From Xanthostigma xanthostigma (Eukaryota > Arthropoda > Insecta > Raphidioptera > Raphidiidae), in contig OY754465.1 in the NCBI GenBank assembly GCA_963575645.1, positions 30,887,501-30,951,500 on the forward strand: 64,000 nucleotides of DNA, written 5' to 3'. The first letter of the stretch is position 1, and every line of letters begins with the position of its first letter. Shown here one piece after another: positions 11,466-25,300 of this stretch. Position numbers and translations under genes: made by a program. The notes beneath the pieces are model-generated. The model was not told where the DNA came from. It searched no databases and saw only the letters and a list, made by a program, of their open reading frames with translations.

Positions 11466-13239
11466 TTTTTACATGCTTCACGACAATTGCGTGCAAATGA
11501 GTCCTTATAGGCAAAATTGCTTTATTTTACAAAGGTAAGTCTATTTACACTATAACATTCAGGTTTGGATCATTCTCTCATAAGAAATTTCAAACTGCAT
11601 ATTAACCATTATTTAAACGCAGACAAGCAGTTATTACATGCTTTACGACAATTAGGTGCAAATGAGTCTTTATAGGAAAAAAAATTGCTTTATTTCATGA
11701 GGGTGAGTCTATTTACACTATAACATTAAGGTTTGGATCATTCTCTCATAAGAAAATGCAAACTGCATATTTACTATCATTTTCACGCAGACAAGCAGTT
11801 TTTACATGCTTCACGACAATTGCGTGCAAATGAGTCCTTATAGGCTAAATTGCTTTATTTTACAAAGGTAAGTCTATTTACACTATAACATTCAGGTTTG
11901 GATCATTCTCTCATAAGAAAATGCAAACTGCATATTAACCATTATTTTAACGCATACAAGCAGTTTTTACATGCTTTATGACAATTAGGGGCAAATGAGT
12001 CCTTATAGGCAAAATTGCTTTATTTCATGAAGGTAAGTGTATTTACACTATAACATTCAGGTTTGGATCATTCTCTCATAAGAAAATGCAAACTGCATAT
12101 TAACCATTATTTAAAAGCAGATAAGCAGTTTTTACATGCTTTACGACAATTAGGTGCAAATGAGTCTTTATAGGCAAAATTGCTTTATTTCATGAGGGTA
12201 AGTCTATTTACACTATACCATTCAGGTTTGGATCATTCTCTCATAAGAAAATGCAAACTGCATATTAACCATTATTTTAACGCAGACAAGCAGTTTTTAC
12301 ATGCTTCACGACAATTGCGTGCAAATGAGTCCTTATAGGCAAAATTGCTTTATTTTACAAAGGTAAGTCTATTTACACTATAACATTCAGGTTTGGATCA
12401 TTCTCTCATAAGAAATTTCAAACTGCATATTAACCATTATTTAAACGCAGACAAGCAGTTATTACATGCTTTACGACAATTAGGTGCAAATGAGTCTTTA
12501 TAGGAAAAAAAATTGCTTTATTTCATGAGGGTGAGTCTATTTACACTATAACATTAAGGTTTGGATCATTCTCTCATAAGAAAATGCAAACTGCATATTT
12601 ACTATCATTTTCACGCAGACAAGCAGTTTTTACATGCTTCACGACAATTGCGTGCAAATGAGTCCTTATAGGCTAAATTGCTTTATTTTACAAAGGTAAG
12701 TCTATTTACACTATAACATTCAGGTTTGGATCATTCTCTCATAAGAAAATGCAAACTGCATATAAACCATTATTTTAACGCATACAAGCAGTTTTTACAT
12801 GCTTTATGACAATTAGGGGCAAATGAGTCCTTATAGGCTAAATTGCTTTATTTCATGAAGGTAAGTGTATTTACACTATAACATTCAGGTTTGGATCATT
12901 CTCTCATAAGAAAATGCAAACTGCATATTAACCATTATTTAAAAGCAGATAAGCAGTTTTTACATGCTTTACGACAATTAGGTGCAAATGAGTCTTTATA
13001 GGCAAAATTGCTTTATTTCATGAGGGTAAGTCTATTTACACTATACCATTCAGGTTTGGATCATTCTCTCATAAGAAAATGCAAACTGCATATTAACCAT
13101 TATTTTAACGCAGACAAGCAGTTTTTACATGCTTCACGACAATTGCGTGCAAATGAGTCCTTATAGGCAAAATTGCTTTATTTTACAAAGGTAAGTCTAT
13201 TTACACTATAACATTCAGGTTTGGATCATTCTCTCATAA
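11466..13239 (+). repeat. 828-bp tandem duplication (five monomers)
   Basis: Bases from about 11466 recur 828 bp later up to about 13239. Shared rare variants are AAGAAATTTCAAACTGC (11583 and 12411), TATAGGAAAAAAAATTGC (11671 and 12499, a 3-bp insertion), ATTTAAAAGCAGATAAGC and ACTATACCATTC. The unit is 5 x 165 plus the 3-bp insertion. I noticed two differences between copies (TATTAACC against TATAAACC, and GGCAAAATTG against GGCTAAATTG). The left edge lies where GCATTTTTTAC (11464) contrasts with GCAGTTTTTAC (12292). Confidence 0.85.
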
Positions 13240-14239
13240 GAAAATGCAAACTGCATATTAACCATTATTTTAACGCAGACAAGCAGTTTTTACATGCTTC
13301 ACGACAATTGCGTGCAAATGAGTCTTTATAGGCAAAATTGCTTTATTTTACAAAGGTAAGTCTATTTACACTATAACATTCAGGTTTGGATCATTCACTC
13401 ATAAGAAAATGCAAACTGCATATTTACTATCATTTTAACGCATACAAGCAGTTTTTACATGCTTTATGACAATTACGGGGAAATGAGTCCTTATAGGCAA
13501 AATTGCTTTATTTCATGAAGGTAAGTCTATTTACACTATACCATTCAGGTTTGGATCGTTCTCTCATAAGAAAATGCAAACTGCATGTTAACCATTATTT
13601 TAACGCAGACAAGAAGTTTTTACATGCTTTATGACAATTACGGGGAAATGAGTCCTTATAGGCAAAATTGCTTTATTTCATGAAGGTAAGTCTATTTACA
13701 CTATAACATTCAGGTTTGGATCATTCTCTCATAAGAAAATGCAAACTGCATATTAACCATTATTTTAACGCAGACAAGCAGTTTTTACATGCTTTATGAC
13801 AATTAGGGGCAAATGAGTCCTTATAGGCAAAATTGCTTTATTTTATGAAGGTAAGTCTATTTACACTATAACATTCAGGTTTGGATCATTCTCTCATAAG
13901 AAAATGCAAACTGCATATTAACCATTATTTAAACGCAGACAAGCAGTTTTTACATGCTTTACGACAATTAGGTGCAAATGAGTCCTTATAAGCAAAATTG
14001 CTTTATTTTACAAAGGTAAGTCTATTTTCAATATAACATTCAGGTTTGGATCATTCTCTCATAAGAAAATGCAAACTGCATATTAACTATTATTTTAACG
14101 CATACAAGCAATTTTTACATGCTTTATTAATTATTAGGGGCAAATGAGTCCTTATAGGCAAAATTGCTTTATTTCATGAAGGTAAGTCTATTTACACTAT
14201 AATATTCAGGTCTGGATCATTCTCTCATAAGAAAATGCA

Positions 14240-14385
14240 AACTGCATATTAATCATTATTTTAACACTACAAGCAGTTTTTACATGCTTTATGACAATTA
14301 GGGGCAAAATTGCTTTATTTTATGAAGGTAAGTCTATTTACACTATAACATTCAGGTTTGGATCATTCTCTCATAAGAAAATGCA
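14240..14385 (+). repeat. 146-bp monomer with an 18-bp deletion, copy 1
   Basis: TTAGGGGCAAAATTGC joins what are normally two separate GGCAAA sites, removing 18 bp between them, the expected product of slippage between short direct repeats. One further base is missing in TTAACACTACAAG. A matching monomer lies at 30353. Confidence 0.88.
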
Positions 14386-14550
14386 AACTGCATATTAACC
14401 ATTATTTTAACGCAGACAAGCAGTTTTTACATGCTTCACGACAATTGCGTGCAAATTAGTCCTTATAGGCAAAATTGCTTTATTTTACAAAGGTAAGTTT
14501 ATTTACACTATAACATTCAGGTTTGGATCATTCTCTCATAAGAAAATGCA

Positions 14551-15540
14551 AACTGCATATTTACTATCATTTTTACGCAGACAAGTAGTTTTTACATGCT
14601 TCACGACAATTAGGTGCGAATGAGTCCTTAGAATCAAAATTACTTTATTTTACAAGGGCAAGTCTATTTACACTATAACATTCAGGTTTGGATCATTCTC
14701 TCATAAGTAAATGCAAACTGCATATTAACTATTATTTTAACGCATTCAAGCAGTTTTTACATGCTTTATGACAATTAGAGGCAAATGAGTCCTTATAGGC
14801 AAAATTGCTTTATTTCATGAAGGTAAGTCTATTTACACTATAACATTCAGGTTTGGATTATTTTCTCATAAGAAAATGCAAACTGCATATAAACTATTAT
14901 TTTAACGCAGACAAGCAGTTTTTACATGGTTTACGACAATAAGGTGCAAATAAGTCCTTAAAGGCAAAATTGTTTTATTTTACAAAGGTAAGTCTACTTT
15001 CACTATAACATTCAGGTTTGGATCAGTCTCTCATAAGAAAATGCAAACTGCATATTAAACAATATTTTAACGCTGACAAGCAGTTTTTACATGCTATATG
15101 ACAATTAGGGGCAAATGAGTTATTATAGGCAAAATTGCTTTATTTAATGAAGGTATAACTATTTACACTATTATATTCAGGTTTGGATCATTCTCTCATA
15201 AGAAAATGCAAACTGCATATTAACCATTATTTTAACGCAGACAAGCAGTTTTTACATGCTTTACGACAATTAGGTGCAAATGAGTCCTTATAGGCAAAAT
15301 TGCTTTACTTTACAAAGGTAAGTTTACTTAAACTATAACATTCAGGTTTGGATCATTCTCTCATAAGAAAATGCAAACTGCATATTAACCATTATTTTAA
15401 CGCAGAGAAGCAGTTTTTACATGCTTTACGACAATTAGGTGCAAATGAGTCTTTATAGGCAAAATTGCTTTATATCATGAGGGTAAGTCTATTTACACTA
15501 TAACATTCAGGTTTGGATCATTCTCCCATAAGAAAATGCA
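14551..15540 (+). repeat. Landmark cassette, beta subtype, copy 1 (M2-M7)
   Basis: M2 (14551, ACAAGTAGTTTTT, CCTTAGAATC) leads directly to a monomer with CGCATTCAAG and TTAGAGGC, then M4 with TACATGGTTTACGACAATAAGG, M5 with GGTATAACT at 15152, M6 and M7. The monomer before it is an ordinary type A, so M1 is absent here. Beta differs from alpha in lacking the AACTGCACATTT monomer and in reading TACATGG rather than TACATAG. It matches 31490-32479 at offset 16,939. Confidence 0.85.
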
Positions 15541-18176
15541 AACTGCATATAAACCATTATTTTAACGCTGATAAGCAGTTTTTACATGCTTTACGACAAT
15601 TAAGTGCAAATGAGTCCTTATAGGCAAAATTGCTTTATTTTACAAAGGTAAGTCTATTTTCACTATAACATTCAGGTTTGGATCTTTCTCTCATAAGAAA
15701 ATGCAAACTGCATATTAACTATTATTTTAACGCATACAAGCAGTTTTTACAAGCTTTATGACAATTAGGTGCAAATGAGTCCTTATAGGCAAAATTGCTT
15801 TATTTCATGAGGGTAAGTCTATTTACACTATAACATTCAGGTTTGGATCATTCTCTCATAAGAAAATTTAAAATGCATATTTACTATCATTTTAACGCAT
15901 ACAAGCAGTTTTTACATGCTTTATGACAATTAGGTGCAAATGAGTCTTTATAGGCAAAATTGCTTTATTTCATGAAGGTAAGTCTACTTACACTATAACA
16001 TTCAGGTTTGGATCATTCTCTCATAATAAAATGCAAACTGCATATTAACCATTATTTTAACGCAAACAAGCAGTTTTTACATGCTTTATGACAATTATTG
16101 GCAAATGAGTCCATATAGGCAAAATTGCTTTATTTTACAAAGGTAAGTCTATTTACACTATACATTCAGGTTTGGATCATTCTCTCGTAAGAAAATGCAA
16201 ACTGCATATTAACCATTATTTAAACGCAGACAAGCAGTTTTTACATGCTTTACGACAATTAAGTGCAAATGAGTCTTTATAGGCAAAATTGCTTAATTTC
16301 ATGAGGGTAAGTCTATTTACACTATAACATTCAGGTTTGGATCATTCTCTCATAAGAAAATGCAAACTGCATATTTACTATCATTTTTACGCAGACAAGC
16401 AGTTTTTAAATGCTTCACGACAATTGCGTGCAAATGAGTCCTTATAGGCAAAATTGCTTTATTTTACAAAGGTAAGTCTATTTACACTATAACATTCAGG
16501 TTTGGATCATTCTCTCATAAGAAAATGCAAACTGCATATTAACCATTATTTTAACGCATACAAGCAGTTTTTACATGCTTTATGACAATTAGGGGCAAAT
16601 GAGTCCATATAGGCAAAATTGCTTTATTTTACAAAGGTAAGTCTATTTACACTATACATTCAGGTTTAAATCATTCTCTCGTAAGAAAATGCAAACTGCA
16701 TATTAACCATTATTTAAACGCAGACAAGCAGTTTTTACATGCTTTATGACAATTAGGTGCAAATGAGTCTTTATAGGCATAATTGCTTTATTTCATGAAG
16801 GTAAGTCTATTTACACTATAACATTCAGGTTTGGATTATTCTCTCATAAGAAAATGCAAACTGCATATTAACCATTATTTTAACGCATACAAGCAGTTTT
16901 TACATGCTTTATGACAATTAGAGGCAAATGAGTCCTTATAGGCAAAATTGCTTTATTTCATGAAGGTAAGTCTATTTACACTTTAATATTCAGGTTTGGA
17001 TCATTCTCTCATAAGAAAATGCAAACTGCATATTAACCATTATTTTAACGCTACAAGCAGTTTTTACATGCTTTATGACAATTAGGTGCAAATGAGTCTT
17101 TATAGGCATAATTGCTTTATTTCATGAAGGTAAGTCTATTTACACTATAACATTCAGGTTTGGATTATTCTCTCATAAGAAAATGCAAACTGCATATTAA
17201 CCATTATTTTAACGCATACAAGCAGTTTTTACATGCTTTATGACAATTAGAGGCAAATGAGTCCTTATAGGCAAAATTGCTTTATTTCATGAAGGTAAGT
17301 CTATTTACACTATAATATTCAGGTTTGGATCATTCTCTCATAAGAAAATGCAAACTGCATATTAACAATTATTTTAACGCTACAAGCAGTTTTTACATGC
17401 TTTATGACAATTAGGGGCAAATGAGTCCTTATAGGCAAAATTGCTTTATTTCATGAAGGTAAGTCTATTTACACTATAACATTCACGTTTGGATCATTCT
17501 CTCATGAGAAAATGCAAACTGCATATTAACCATTATTTTAACGCAGACAAGCAGTTTTTACATGCTTCACGACAATTGCGTGCAAATGAGTCCTTATAGG
17601 CAAAATCGCTTTATTTTACAAAGGTAAGTTTATTTACACTATAACATTCAGGTTTGGATCATTCTCTCATAAGAAAATGCAAACTGCATATTAACCATTA
17701 TTTCAACGCAGACAAGCAGTTTTTACATGCTTTTCGACAATTAGGTGCAAATGAGTCTTTATAGGCAAAATTGCTTTATTTCATGAGGGTAAGTCTATTT
17801 ACACTATAACATTCAGGTTTGGATCATTTTCTCATAAGAAAATGCAAACTGCATATTAACCATTATTTTAACGCATACAAGCAGTTTTTACATGCTTTAT
17901 GACAATTAGGGGCAAATGAGTCCTTATAGGCAAAATTGCTTTTTTTCATGAAGGTTAGTCTATTTACACTATAACATTCAGGTTTGGATCATTCTCTCAT
18001 AAGAAAATGCAAACTGCATATTAACCATTATTTAAACGCAGACAAGCAGTTTTTACATGCTTCACGACAATTGCGTGAAAATGAGTCCTTATAGGCAAAA
18101 TTGCTTTATTTTACAAAGGTTAGTCTATTTACACTATAACATTCAGGTTTGGATCATTTTCTCAAAAAATAATGCA
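15541..18176 (+). repeat. Beta-to-alpha spacer 1
   Basis: About 2.6 kb of ordinary monomers with a set of private variants in fixed order: CGCTGATAAGC, GCAAACAAGC with TTATTGGC (16092), ACTATACATTC with GGTTTAAATC, GGCATAATTGC (16775 and 17104) and CTCATGAGAAAATG. The same order recurs in the spacers at 32.5-34.8 kb and 49.3-52.6 kb. Its right part belongs to the 2,966-bp duplication. Confidence 0.82.
16650..17330 (+). repeat. Nested dimer duplication (329 bp), first occurrence
   Basis: A two-monomer unit, one with GGCATAATTGC and GGATTATTCTCTC and one with CGCATACAAG and TTAGAGGC, is repeated at a spacing of 329 bp (GGCATAATTG near 16775 and 17104). The second copy has the one-base-shorter CGCTACAAG. 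Because the 2,966-bp duplication also contains it (19.74 and 20.07 kb), the dimer duplication came first. Edges are approximate. Confidence 0.8.
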
Positions 18177-19330
18177 AACTGATCATTTCCTATTATTTTC
18201 ACGCAGACAAGCAGTATTTACATGCTTTATGACAATTAGGTGCAAATGAGTCCTTATAGGCAAAATTGCTTTATTTCATAAAGGTAAGTCTACTTACACT
18301 ATAACATTCAGGTTTGGATCATTCTCTCATTAGAAAATGAAAACTGCATATTTACTATCTTTTTACGCAGACAAGTAGTTTTTACATGCTTCACGACAAT
18401 TAAGTGCGAATGAGTCCTTAGAAGCAAAATTACTTTTTTTTACAAAGGCAAGTCTATTTACACTATAACATTCAGGTTTGGATCATTCTCTCATAAGAAA
18501 ATGCAAACTGCACATTTACTATCATTTTAACGCAGACAAGCAGTTTTTACATGCTTTACGACAATTAGGTGCAAATGAGTCCTTATAGGCAAAATTGCTT
18601 TATTTCATGAAGGTAAGTCTATTTACACTCTAACATTCAGGTTTGGATTATTTTCTCATAAGAAAATGCAAACTGCATATAAACCATTTTTTTAACGCAG
18701 ACAAGCAGTTTTTACATAGTTTACGACAATAAGGTGCAAATAAGTCCTTAAAGGCAAAATTGTTTTATTTTACAAAGGTAAGTCTACTTTCACTATAACA
18801 TTCAGGTTTGGATCAGTCTCTCATAAGAAAATGCAAACTGCATATTAAACATTATTTTAACGCTGACAAGCAGTTTTTACATGCTTTATGACAATTAGGG
18901 GCAAATGAGTCATTTTAGGCAAAATTGCTTTATTTAATGAAGGTATAACTATTTACACTATTATATTTAGGTTTGGATCATTCTCTCATAAGAAAATGCA
19001 AACTGCATATTAACTATTATTTTAACGCAGACAAGCAGTTTTTACATGCTTTACGACAATTAGGTGCAAATGAGTCCTTATAGGCAAAATTGCTTTACTT
19101 TACAAAGGTAAGTTTACTTAAACTATAACATTCAGGTTTGGATCATTCTCTCATAAGAAAATGCAAACTGCATATTAACCATTATTTTAACGCAGACAAG
19201 CAGTTTTTACATGCTTTACGACAATTAGGTGCAAATGAGTCTTTATAGGCAAAATTGCTTTATATCATGAGGGTAAGTCTATTTACACTATAACATTCAG
19301 GTTTGGATCATTCTCTCATAAGAAAATGCA
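18177..19330 (+). repeat. Landmark cassette, alpha subtype, copy 2
   Basis: M1 (18177), M2 with a one-base loss in ACTATCTTTTTACG, M3 with AACTGCACATTT, M4 with TACATAGTTTACG, M5 with GAGTCATTTTAGG and GGTATAACT at 18942, M6 and M7. M1 is preceded by CTCAAAAAATAATGC. M1-to-M5 distance is 765 bp, one base less than in most copies because of the M2 loss. Confidence 0.87.
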
Positions 19331-19388
19331 AACTGCATATTTACTATCATTTTAACGCATACAAGCAGTTTTTACATGCTTTACGACA

Positions 19389-22354
19389 ATTGCGTGCAAA
19401 TGAGTCCTTATAGGCAAAATTGCTTTATTTTACAAAGGTAAGTCTATTTACACTATAACATTCAGGTTTGGATCATTCTCTCATAAGAAAATGCAAACTG
19501 CATATTAACCATTATTTTAACGCATACAAGCAGTTTTTACATGCTTTATGACAATTAGGGGCAAATGAGTCCATATAGGCAAAATTGCTTTATTTTACAA
19601 AGGTAAGTCTATTTACACTATACATTCAGGTTTAAATCATTCTCTCGTAAGAAAATGCAAACTGCATATTAACCATTATTTAAACGCAGACAAGCAGTTT
19701 TTACATGCTTTATGACAATTAGGTGCAAATGAGTCTTTATAGGCATAATTGCTTTATTTTATGAAGGTAAGTCTATTTACACTATAACATTCAGGTTTGG
19801 ATTATTCTCTCATAAGAAAATGCAAACTGCATATTAACCATTATTTTAACGCATACAAGCAGTTTTTACATGCTTTATGACAATTAGAGGCAAATGAGTC
19901 CTTATAGGCAAAATTGCTTTATTTCATGAAGGTAAGTCTATTTACACTATAATATTCAGGTTTGGATCATTCTCTCATAAGAAAATGCAAACTGCATATT
20001 AACCATTATTTTAACGCTACAAGCAGTTTTTACATGCTTTATGACAATTAGGTGCAAATGAGTCTTTATAGGCATAATTGCTTTATTTCATGAAGGTAAG
20101 TCTATTTACACTATAACATTCAGGTTTGGATTATTCTCTCATAAGAAAATGCAAACTGCATATTAACCATTATTTTAACGCATACAAGCAGTTTTTACAT
20201 GCTTTATGACAATTAGAGGCAAATGAGTCCTTATAGGCAAAATTGCTTTATTTCATGAAGGTAAGTCTATTTACACTATAATATTCAGGTTTGGATCATT
20301 CTCTCATAAGAAAATGCAAACTGCATATTAACAATTATTTTAACGCTACAAGCAGTTTTTACATGCTTTATGACAATTAGGGGCAAATGAGTCCTTATAG
20401 GCAAAATTGCTTTATTTCATGAAGGTAAGTCTATTTACACTATAACATTCACGTTTGGATCATTCTCTCATGAGAAAATGCAAACTGCATATTAACCATT
20501 ATTTTAACGCAGACAAGCAGTTTTTACATGCTTCACGACAATTGCGTGCAAATGAGTCCTTATAGGCAAAATCGCTTTATTTTACAAAGGTAAGTTTATT
20601 TACACTATAACATTCAGGTTTGGATCATTCTCTCATAAGAAAATGCAAACTGCATATTAACCATTATTTAAACGCAGACAAGCAGTTTTTACATGCTTTT
20701 CGACAATTAGGTGCAAATGAGTCTTTATAGGCAAAATTGCTTTATTTCATGAGGGTAAGTCTATTTACACTATAACATTCAGGTTTGGATCATTTTCTCA
20801 TAAGAAAATGCAAACTGCATATTAACCATTATTTTAACGCATACAAGCAGTTTTTACATGCTTTATGACAATTAGGGGCAAATGAGTCCTTATAGGCAAA
20901 ATTGCTTTTTTTCATGAAGGTAAGTCTATTTACACTATAACATTCAGGTTTGGATCATTCTCTCATAAGAAAATGCAAACTGCATATTAACCATTATTTA
21001 AACGCAGACAAGCAGTTTTTACATGCTTCACGACAATTGCGTGAAAATGAGTCCTTATAGGCAAAATTGCTTTATTTTACAAAGGTTAGTCTATTTACAC
21101 TATAACATTCAGGTTTGGATCATTTTCTCAAAAAATAATGCAAACTGATCATTTCCTATTATTTTCACGCAGACAAGCAGTATTTACATGCTTTATGACA
21201 ATTAGGTGCAAATGAGTCCTTATAGGCAAAATTGCTTTATTTCATAAAGGTAAGTCTACTTACACTATAACATTCAGGTTTAAATCATTCTCTCATTAGA
21301 AAATGAAAACTGCATATTTACTATCTTTTTACGCAGACAAGTAGTTTTTACATGCTTCACGACAATTAAGTGCGAATGAGTCCTTAGAAGCAAAATTACT
21401 TTTTTTTACAAAGGCAAGTCTATTTACACTATAACATTCAGGTTTGGATCATTCTCTCATAAGAAAATGCAAACTGCACATTTACTATCATTTTAACGCA
21501 GACAAGCAGTTTTTACATGCTTTACGACAATTAGGTGCAAATGAGTCCTTATAGGCAAAATTGCTTTATTTCATGAAGGTAAGTCTATTTACACTCTAAC
21601 ATTCAGGTTTGGATTATTTTCTCATAAGAAAATGCAAACTGCATATAAACCATTTTTTTAACGCAGACAAGCAGTTTTTACATAGTTTACGACAATAAGG
21701 TGCAAATAAGTCCTTAAAGGCAAAATTGTTTTATTTTACAAAGGTAAGTCTACTTTCACTATAACATTCAGGTTTGGATCAGTCTCTCATAAGAAAATGC
21801 AAACTGCATATTAAACATTATTTTAACGCTGACAAGCAGTTTTTACATGCTTTATGACAATTAGGGGCAAATGAGTCATTTTAGGCAAAATTGCTTTATT
21901 TAATGAAGGTATAACTATTTACACTATTATATTCAGGTTTGGATCATTCTCTCATAAGAAAATGCAAACTGCATATTAACTATTATTTTAACGCAGACAA
22001 GCAGTTTTTACATGCTTTACGACAATTAGGTGCAAATGAGTCCTTATAGGCAAAATTGCTTTACTTTACAAAGGTAAGTTTACTTAAACTATAACATTCA
22101 GGTTTGGATCATTCTCTCATAAGAAAATGCAAACTGCATATTAACCATTATTTTAACGCAGACAAGCAGTTTTTACATGCTTTACGACAATTAGGTGCAA
22201 ATGAGTCTTTATAGGCAAAATTGCTTTATATCATGAGGGTAAGTCTATTTACACTATAACATTCAGGTTTGGATCATTCTCTCATAAGAAAATGCAAACT
22301 GCATATTTACTATCATTTTAACGCATACAAGCAGTTTTTACATGCTTTACGACA
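19389..22354 (+). repeat. 2,966-bp tandem duplication, right copy
   Basis: Second copy of the eighteen-monomer block. The junction lies in the hybrid monomer 19331-19495: its left part (TTTACTATCATTTTAACGCAT, CTTTACGACAAT) matches the monomer at 22297, and its right part (TGCGTGCAAATGAG, TTTTACAAAGG) matches the monomer at 16365. The switch is therefore near 19385-19390, in register, as expected for unequal homologous exchange. Confidence 0.88.
21143..22296 (+). repeat. Landmark cassette, alpha subtype, copy 3
   Basis: Duplicate of the cassette at 18177, offset 2,966, with the same one-base loss in M2 and GGTATAACT at 21908. One visible difference is GGTTTAAATC for GGTTTGGATC at the M1/M2 boundary. 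Confidence 0.87.
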
Positions 22355-25300
22355 ATTAGGTGTAAATGAGTCTTTATAGGCAAAATTGCTTTATTTCATG
22401 AGGGTAAGTCTATTTTCACTATAACATTCAGGTTTGGATCATTCTCTCATAAGAAAATGCAAACTGCATATTAACTATTATTTTAACGCTACAAGCAGTT
22501 TTTACAAGCTTTATGACAATTAGTTGCAAATGAGTCCTTATAGGCAAAATTGCTTTATTTCATTAGGGGAAGTCTATTTACACTATAACATTCAGGTTTG
22601 GATCATTCTCTCATAAGAAAATGCAAAAACTGCATATTAACTATTATTTTAACGCATACAAGCAGTTTTTACATGCTTTATGACAATTAGGGGCAAATGA
22701 GTCCTTATAGGCAAAATTGCTTTATTTCATGAAGGTAAGTCTATTTACACTATAATATTCAGGTTTGGATTATTCTCTCATAAGAAAATGCAAACTGTAT
22801 ATTAACCATTATTTTAACGCTACAAGCAGTTTTTACATGCTTTATGACAATTAGGGGCAAATGAGTCCTTATAGGCAAAATTGCTTTATTTCATGAAGGT
22901 AAGTCTATTTACACTATAACATTCAGGTTTGGATCATTCTCTCATAAGAAAATGCAAACTGCATATTAACCATTATTTTAACGCAGACAAGCAGTTTTTA
23001 CATGCTTCACGACAATTGCGTGCAAATGAGTCCTTATAGGCAAAATTGCTTTATTTTACAAAGGTAAGTCTATTTACACTATAACATTTAGGTTTGGATC
23101 ATTCTCTCATAAGAAAATGCAAACTGCATATTTACTATCATTTTAACGCATACAAGCAGTTTTTACATGCTTTATGACAATTAGGTGCAAATGAGTCTTT
23201 ATAGGCAAAATTGCTTTATTTCATGAGGGTAAGTCTATTTACACTATAACATTTAGGTTTGGATCATTTTCTCATAAGAAAATGCAAACTGCATATAAAC
23301 CATTATTTTAACGCAGACAAGCAGTTTTTACATGGTTTACGACAATTAGGTGCAAATGAGTCCTTATAGGCAAAATTGCTTTATTTCATGAGGGTAAGTC
23401 TATTTACACTATAACATTCAGGATTGGATAATTCTCTCATAAGAAAATGCAAACTGCATATTAACCATTATTTTAACGCAGACAAGCAGTTTTTACATGC
23501 TTCACGACAATTGCGTGCAAATGAGTCCTTATAGGCAAAATTGCTTTATTTTACAAAGGTAAGTCTATTTTCACTATAACATTCAGGTTTGGATCATTCT
23601 CTCATAAGAAAATGCAAACTGCATATTAACCATTATTTTAACGCATACAAGCAGTTTTTACATGCTTTATGACAATTAGGGGCAAATGAGTCCTTATAGG
23701 CAAAATTGCTTTATTTCATGAAGGTAAGTCTATTTAAACTATAACATTCAGGTTTGGATCATTCTCTCATAAGAAAATGGAAACTGCATATTAACCATTA
23801 TTTTAACGCTGACAAGCAGTTTTTACATGCTTTATGACAATTAGGGGCAAATGAGTCCTTATAGGCAAAATTGCTTTATTTCATGAAGGTAAGTCTATTT
23901 ACACTATAACATTCAGGTTTGGATCATTCTCTCATAAGAAAATGCAAACTGCATAATAACCATTATTTTAACGCAGACAAGCAGTTTTTACATGCTTCAC
24001 GACAATTGCGTGCAAATGAGTCCTTATAGGCTAAATTGCTTTATTTTACAAAGGTAAGTCTATTTTCACTATAACATTCAGGTTTGGATCATTCTCTCAT
24101 AAGAAAATGCAAACTGCATATTAACCATTATTTTAACGCATACAAGCAGTTTTTACATGCTTTATGACAATTAGGGGCAAATGAGTCCTTATAGGCAAAA
24201 TTGCTTTATTTCATGAAGGTAAGTCTATTTACACTATAACATTCAGGTTTGGATCATTCTCTCATAAGAAAATGCAAACTGCATATTAACCATTATTTAA
24301 ACGCAGACAAGCAGTTATTACATGCTTTACGACAATTAGGTGCAAATGAGTCTTTATAGGCAAAATTGCTTTATTTCATGAGGGTAAGTCTATTTACACT
24401 ATAACATTCAGGTTTGGATCATTCTCTCATAAGAAAATGCAAACTGCATATTTACTATCATTTTCACGCAGACAAGCAGTTTTTACATGCTTCACGACAA
24501 TTGCGTGCAAATGAGTCCTTATAGGCTAAATTGCTTTATTTTACAAAGATAAGTCTTTTTTCACTATAACATTCAGGTTTGGATCATTCTCTCATAAGAA
24601 AATGCAAACTGCATATTAACCATTATTTTAACGCATACAAGCAGTTTTTACATGCTTTATGACAATTAGGGGCAAATGAGTCCTTATAGGCAAAATTGCT
24701 TTATTTCATGAAGGTAAGTGTATTTACACTATAACATTCAGGTTTAGATCATTCTCTCATAAGAAAATGCAAACTGCATATTAACCATTATTTAAAAGCA
24801 GACAAGCAGTTTTTACATGCTTTACGACAATTAGGTGCAAATGAGTCCTTATAGGCAAAATTGCTTTATTTCATGAGGGTAAGTCTATTTACACTATAAC
24901 ATTCAGGTTTGGATCATTCTCTCATAAGAAAATGCAAACTGCATATTTACTATCATTTTAACGCATACAAGCAGTTTTTACATGCTTTATGACAATTAGG
25001 TGCAAATGAGTCCTTATAGGCAAAATTGCTTTATTTTACAAAGGAAAGTCTATTTACACTATAACATTCAGGTTTCGAAATTCTCTCATAAGAAAATGCT
25101 AACTGCATATTAACCATTATTTTAACGCAGACAAGCAGTTTTTACATGCTTCACGACAATTGCGTGCAAATGAGTCCTTATAGGCTAAATTGCTTTATTT
25201 TACAAAGGTAAGTCTATTTTCACTATAACATTCAGGTTTGGATCATTCTCTCATAAGAAAATGCAAACTGCATATTAATCATTATTTTAACGCATACAAG

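Larger units (their letters stand above)
8295..14550 (+). repeat. Long filler run 1
   Basis: About 6.3 kb of ordinary A/B/C/D monomers between an alpha and a beta cassette. Scattered private variants link it to later fillers: GCAAAAACTGC (two extra A, 8621), GGTTTCGAAATTC (11233) and the 146-bp monomer at 14240. It contains the 828-bp tandem duplication described separately. No non-satellite sequence is present. Confidence 0.85.
16423..19388 (+). repeat. 2,966-bp tandem duplication, left copy
   Basis: Eighteen monomers that recur at 19389-22354 with offset 2,966, including the complete alpha cassette. I noticed about seven single-base differences over the whole length (for example CTTTAATATTC against CTATAATATTC, ATTTCAACGC against ATTTAAACGC, GAAGGTTAG against GAAGGTAAG), so the copies are about 99.8% identical by this rough count. 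The left edge is placed inside the monomer at 16365. Confidence 0.88.
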
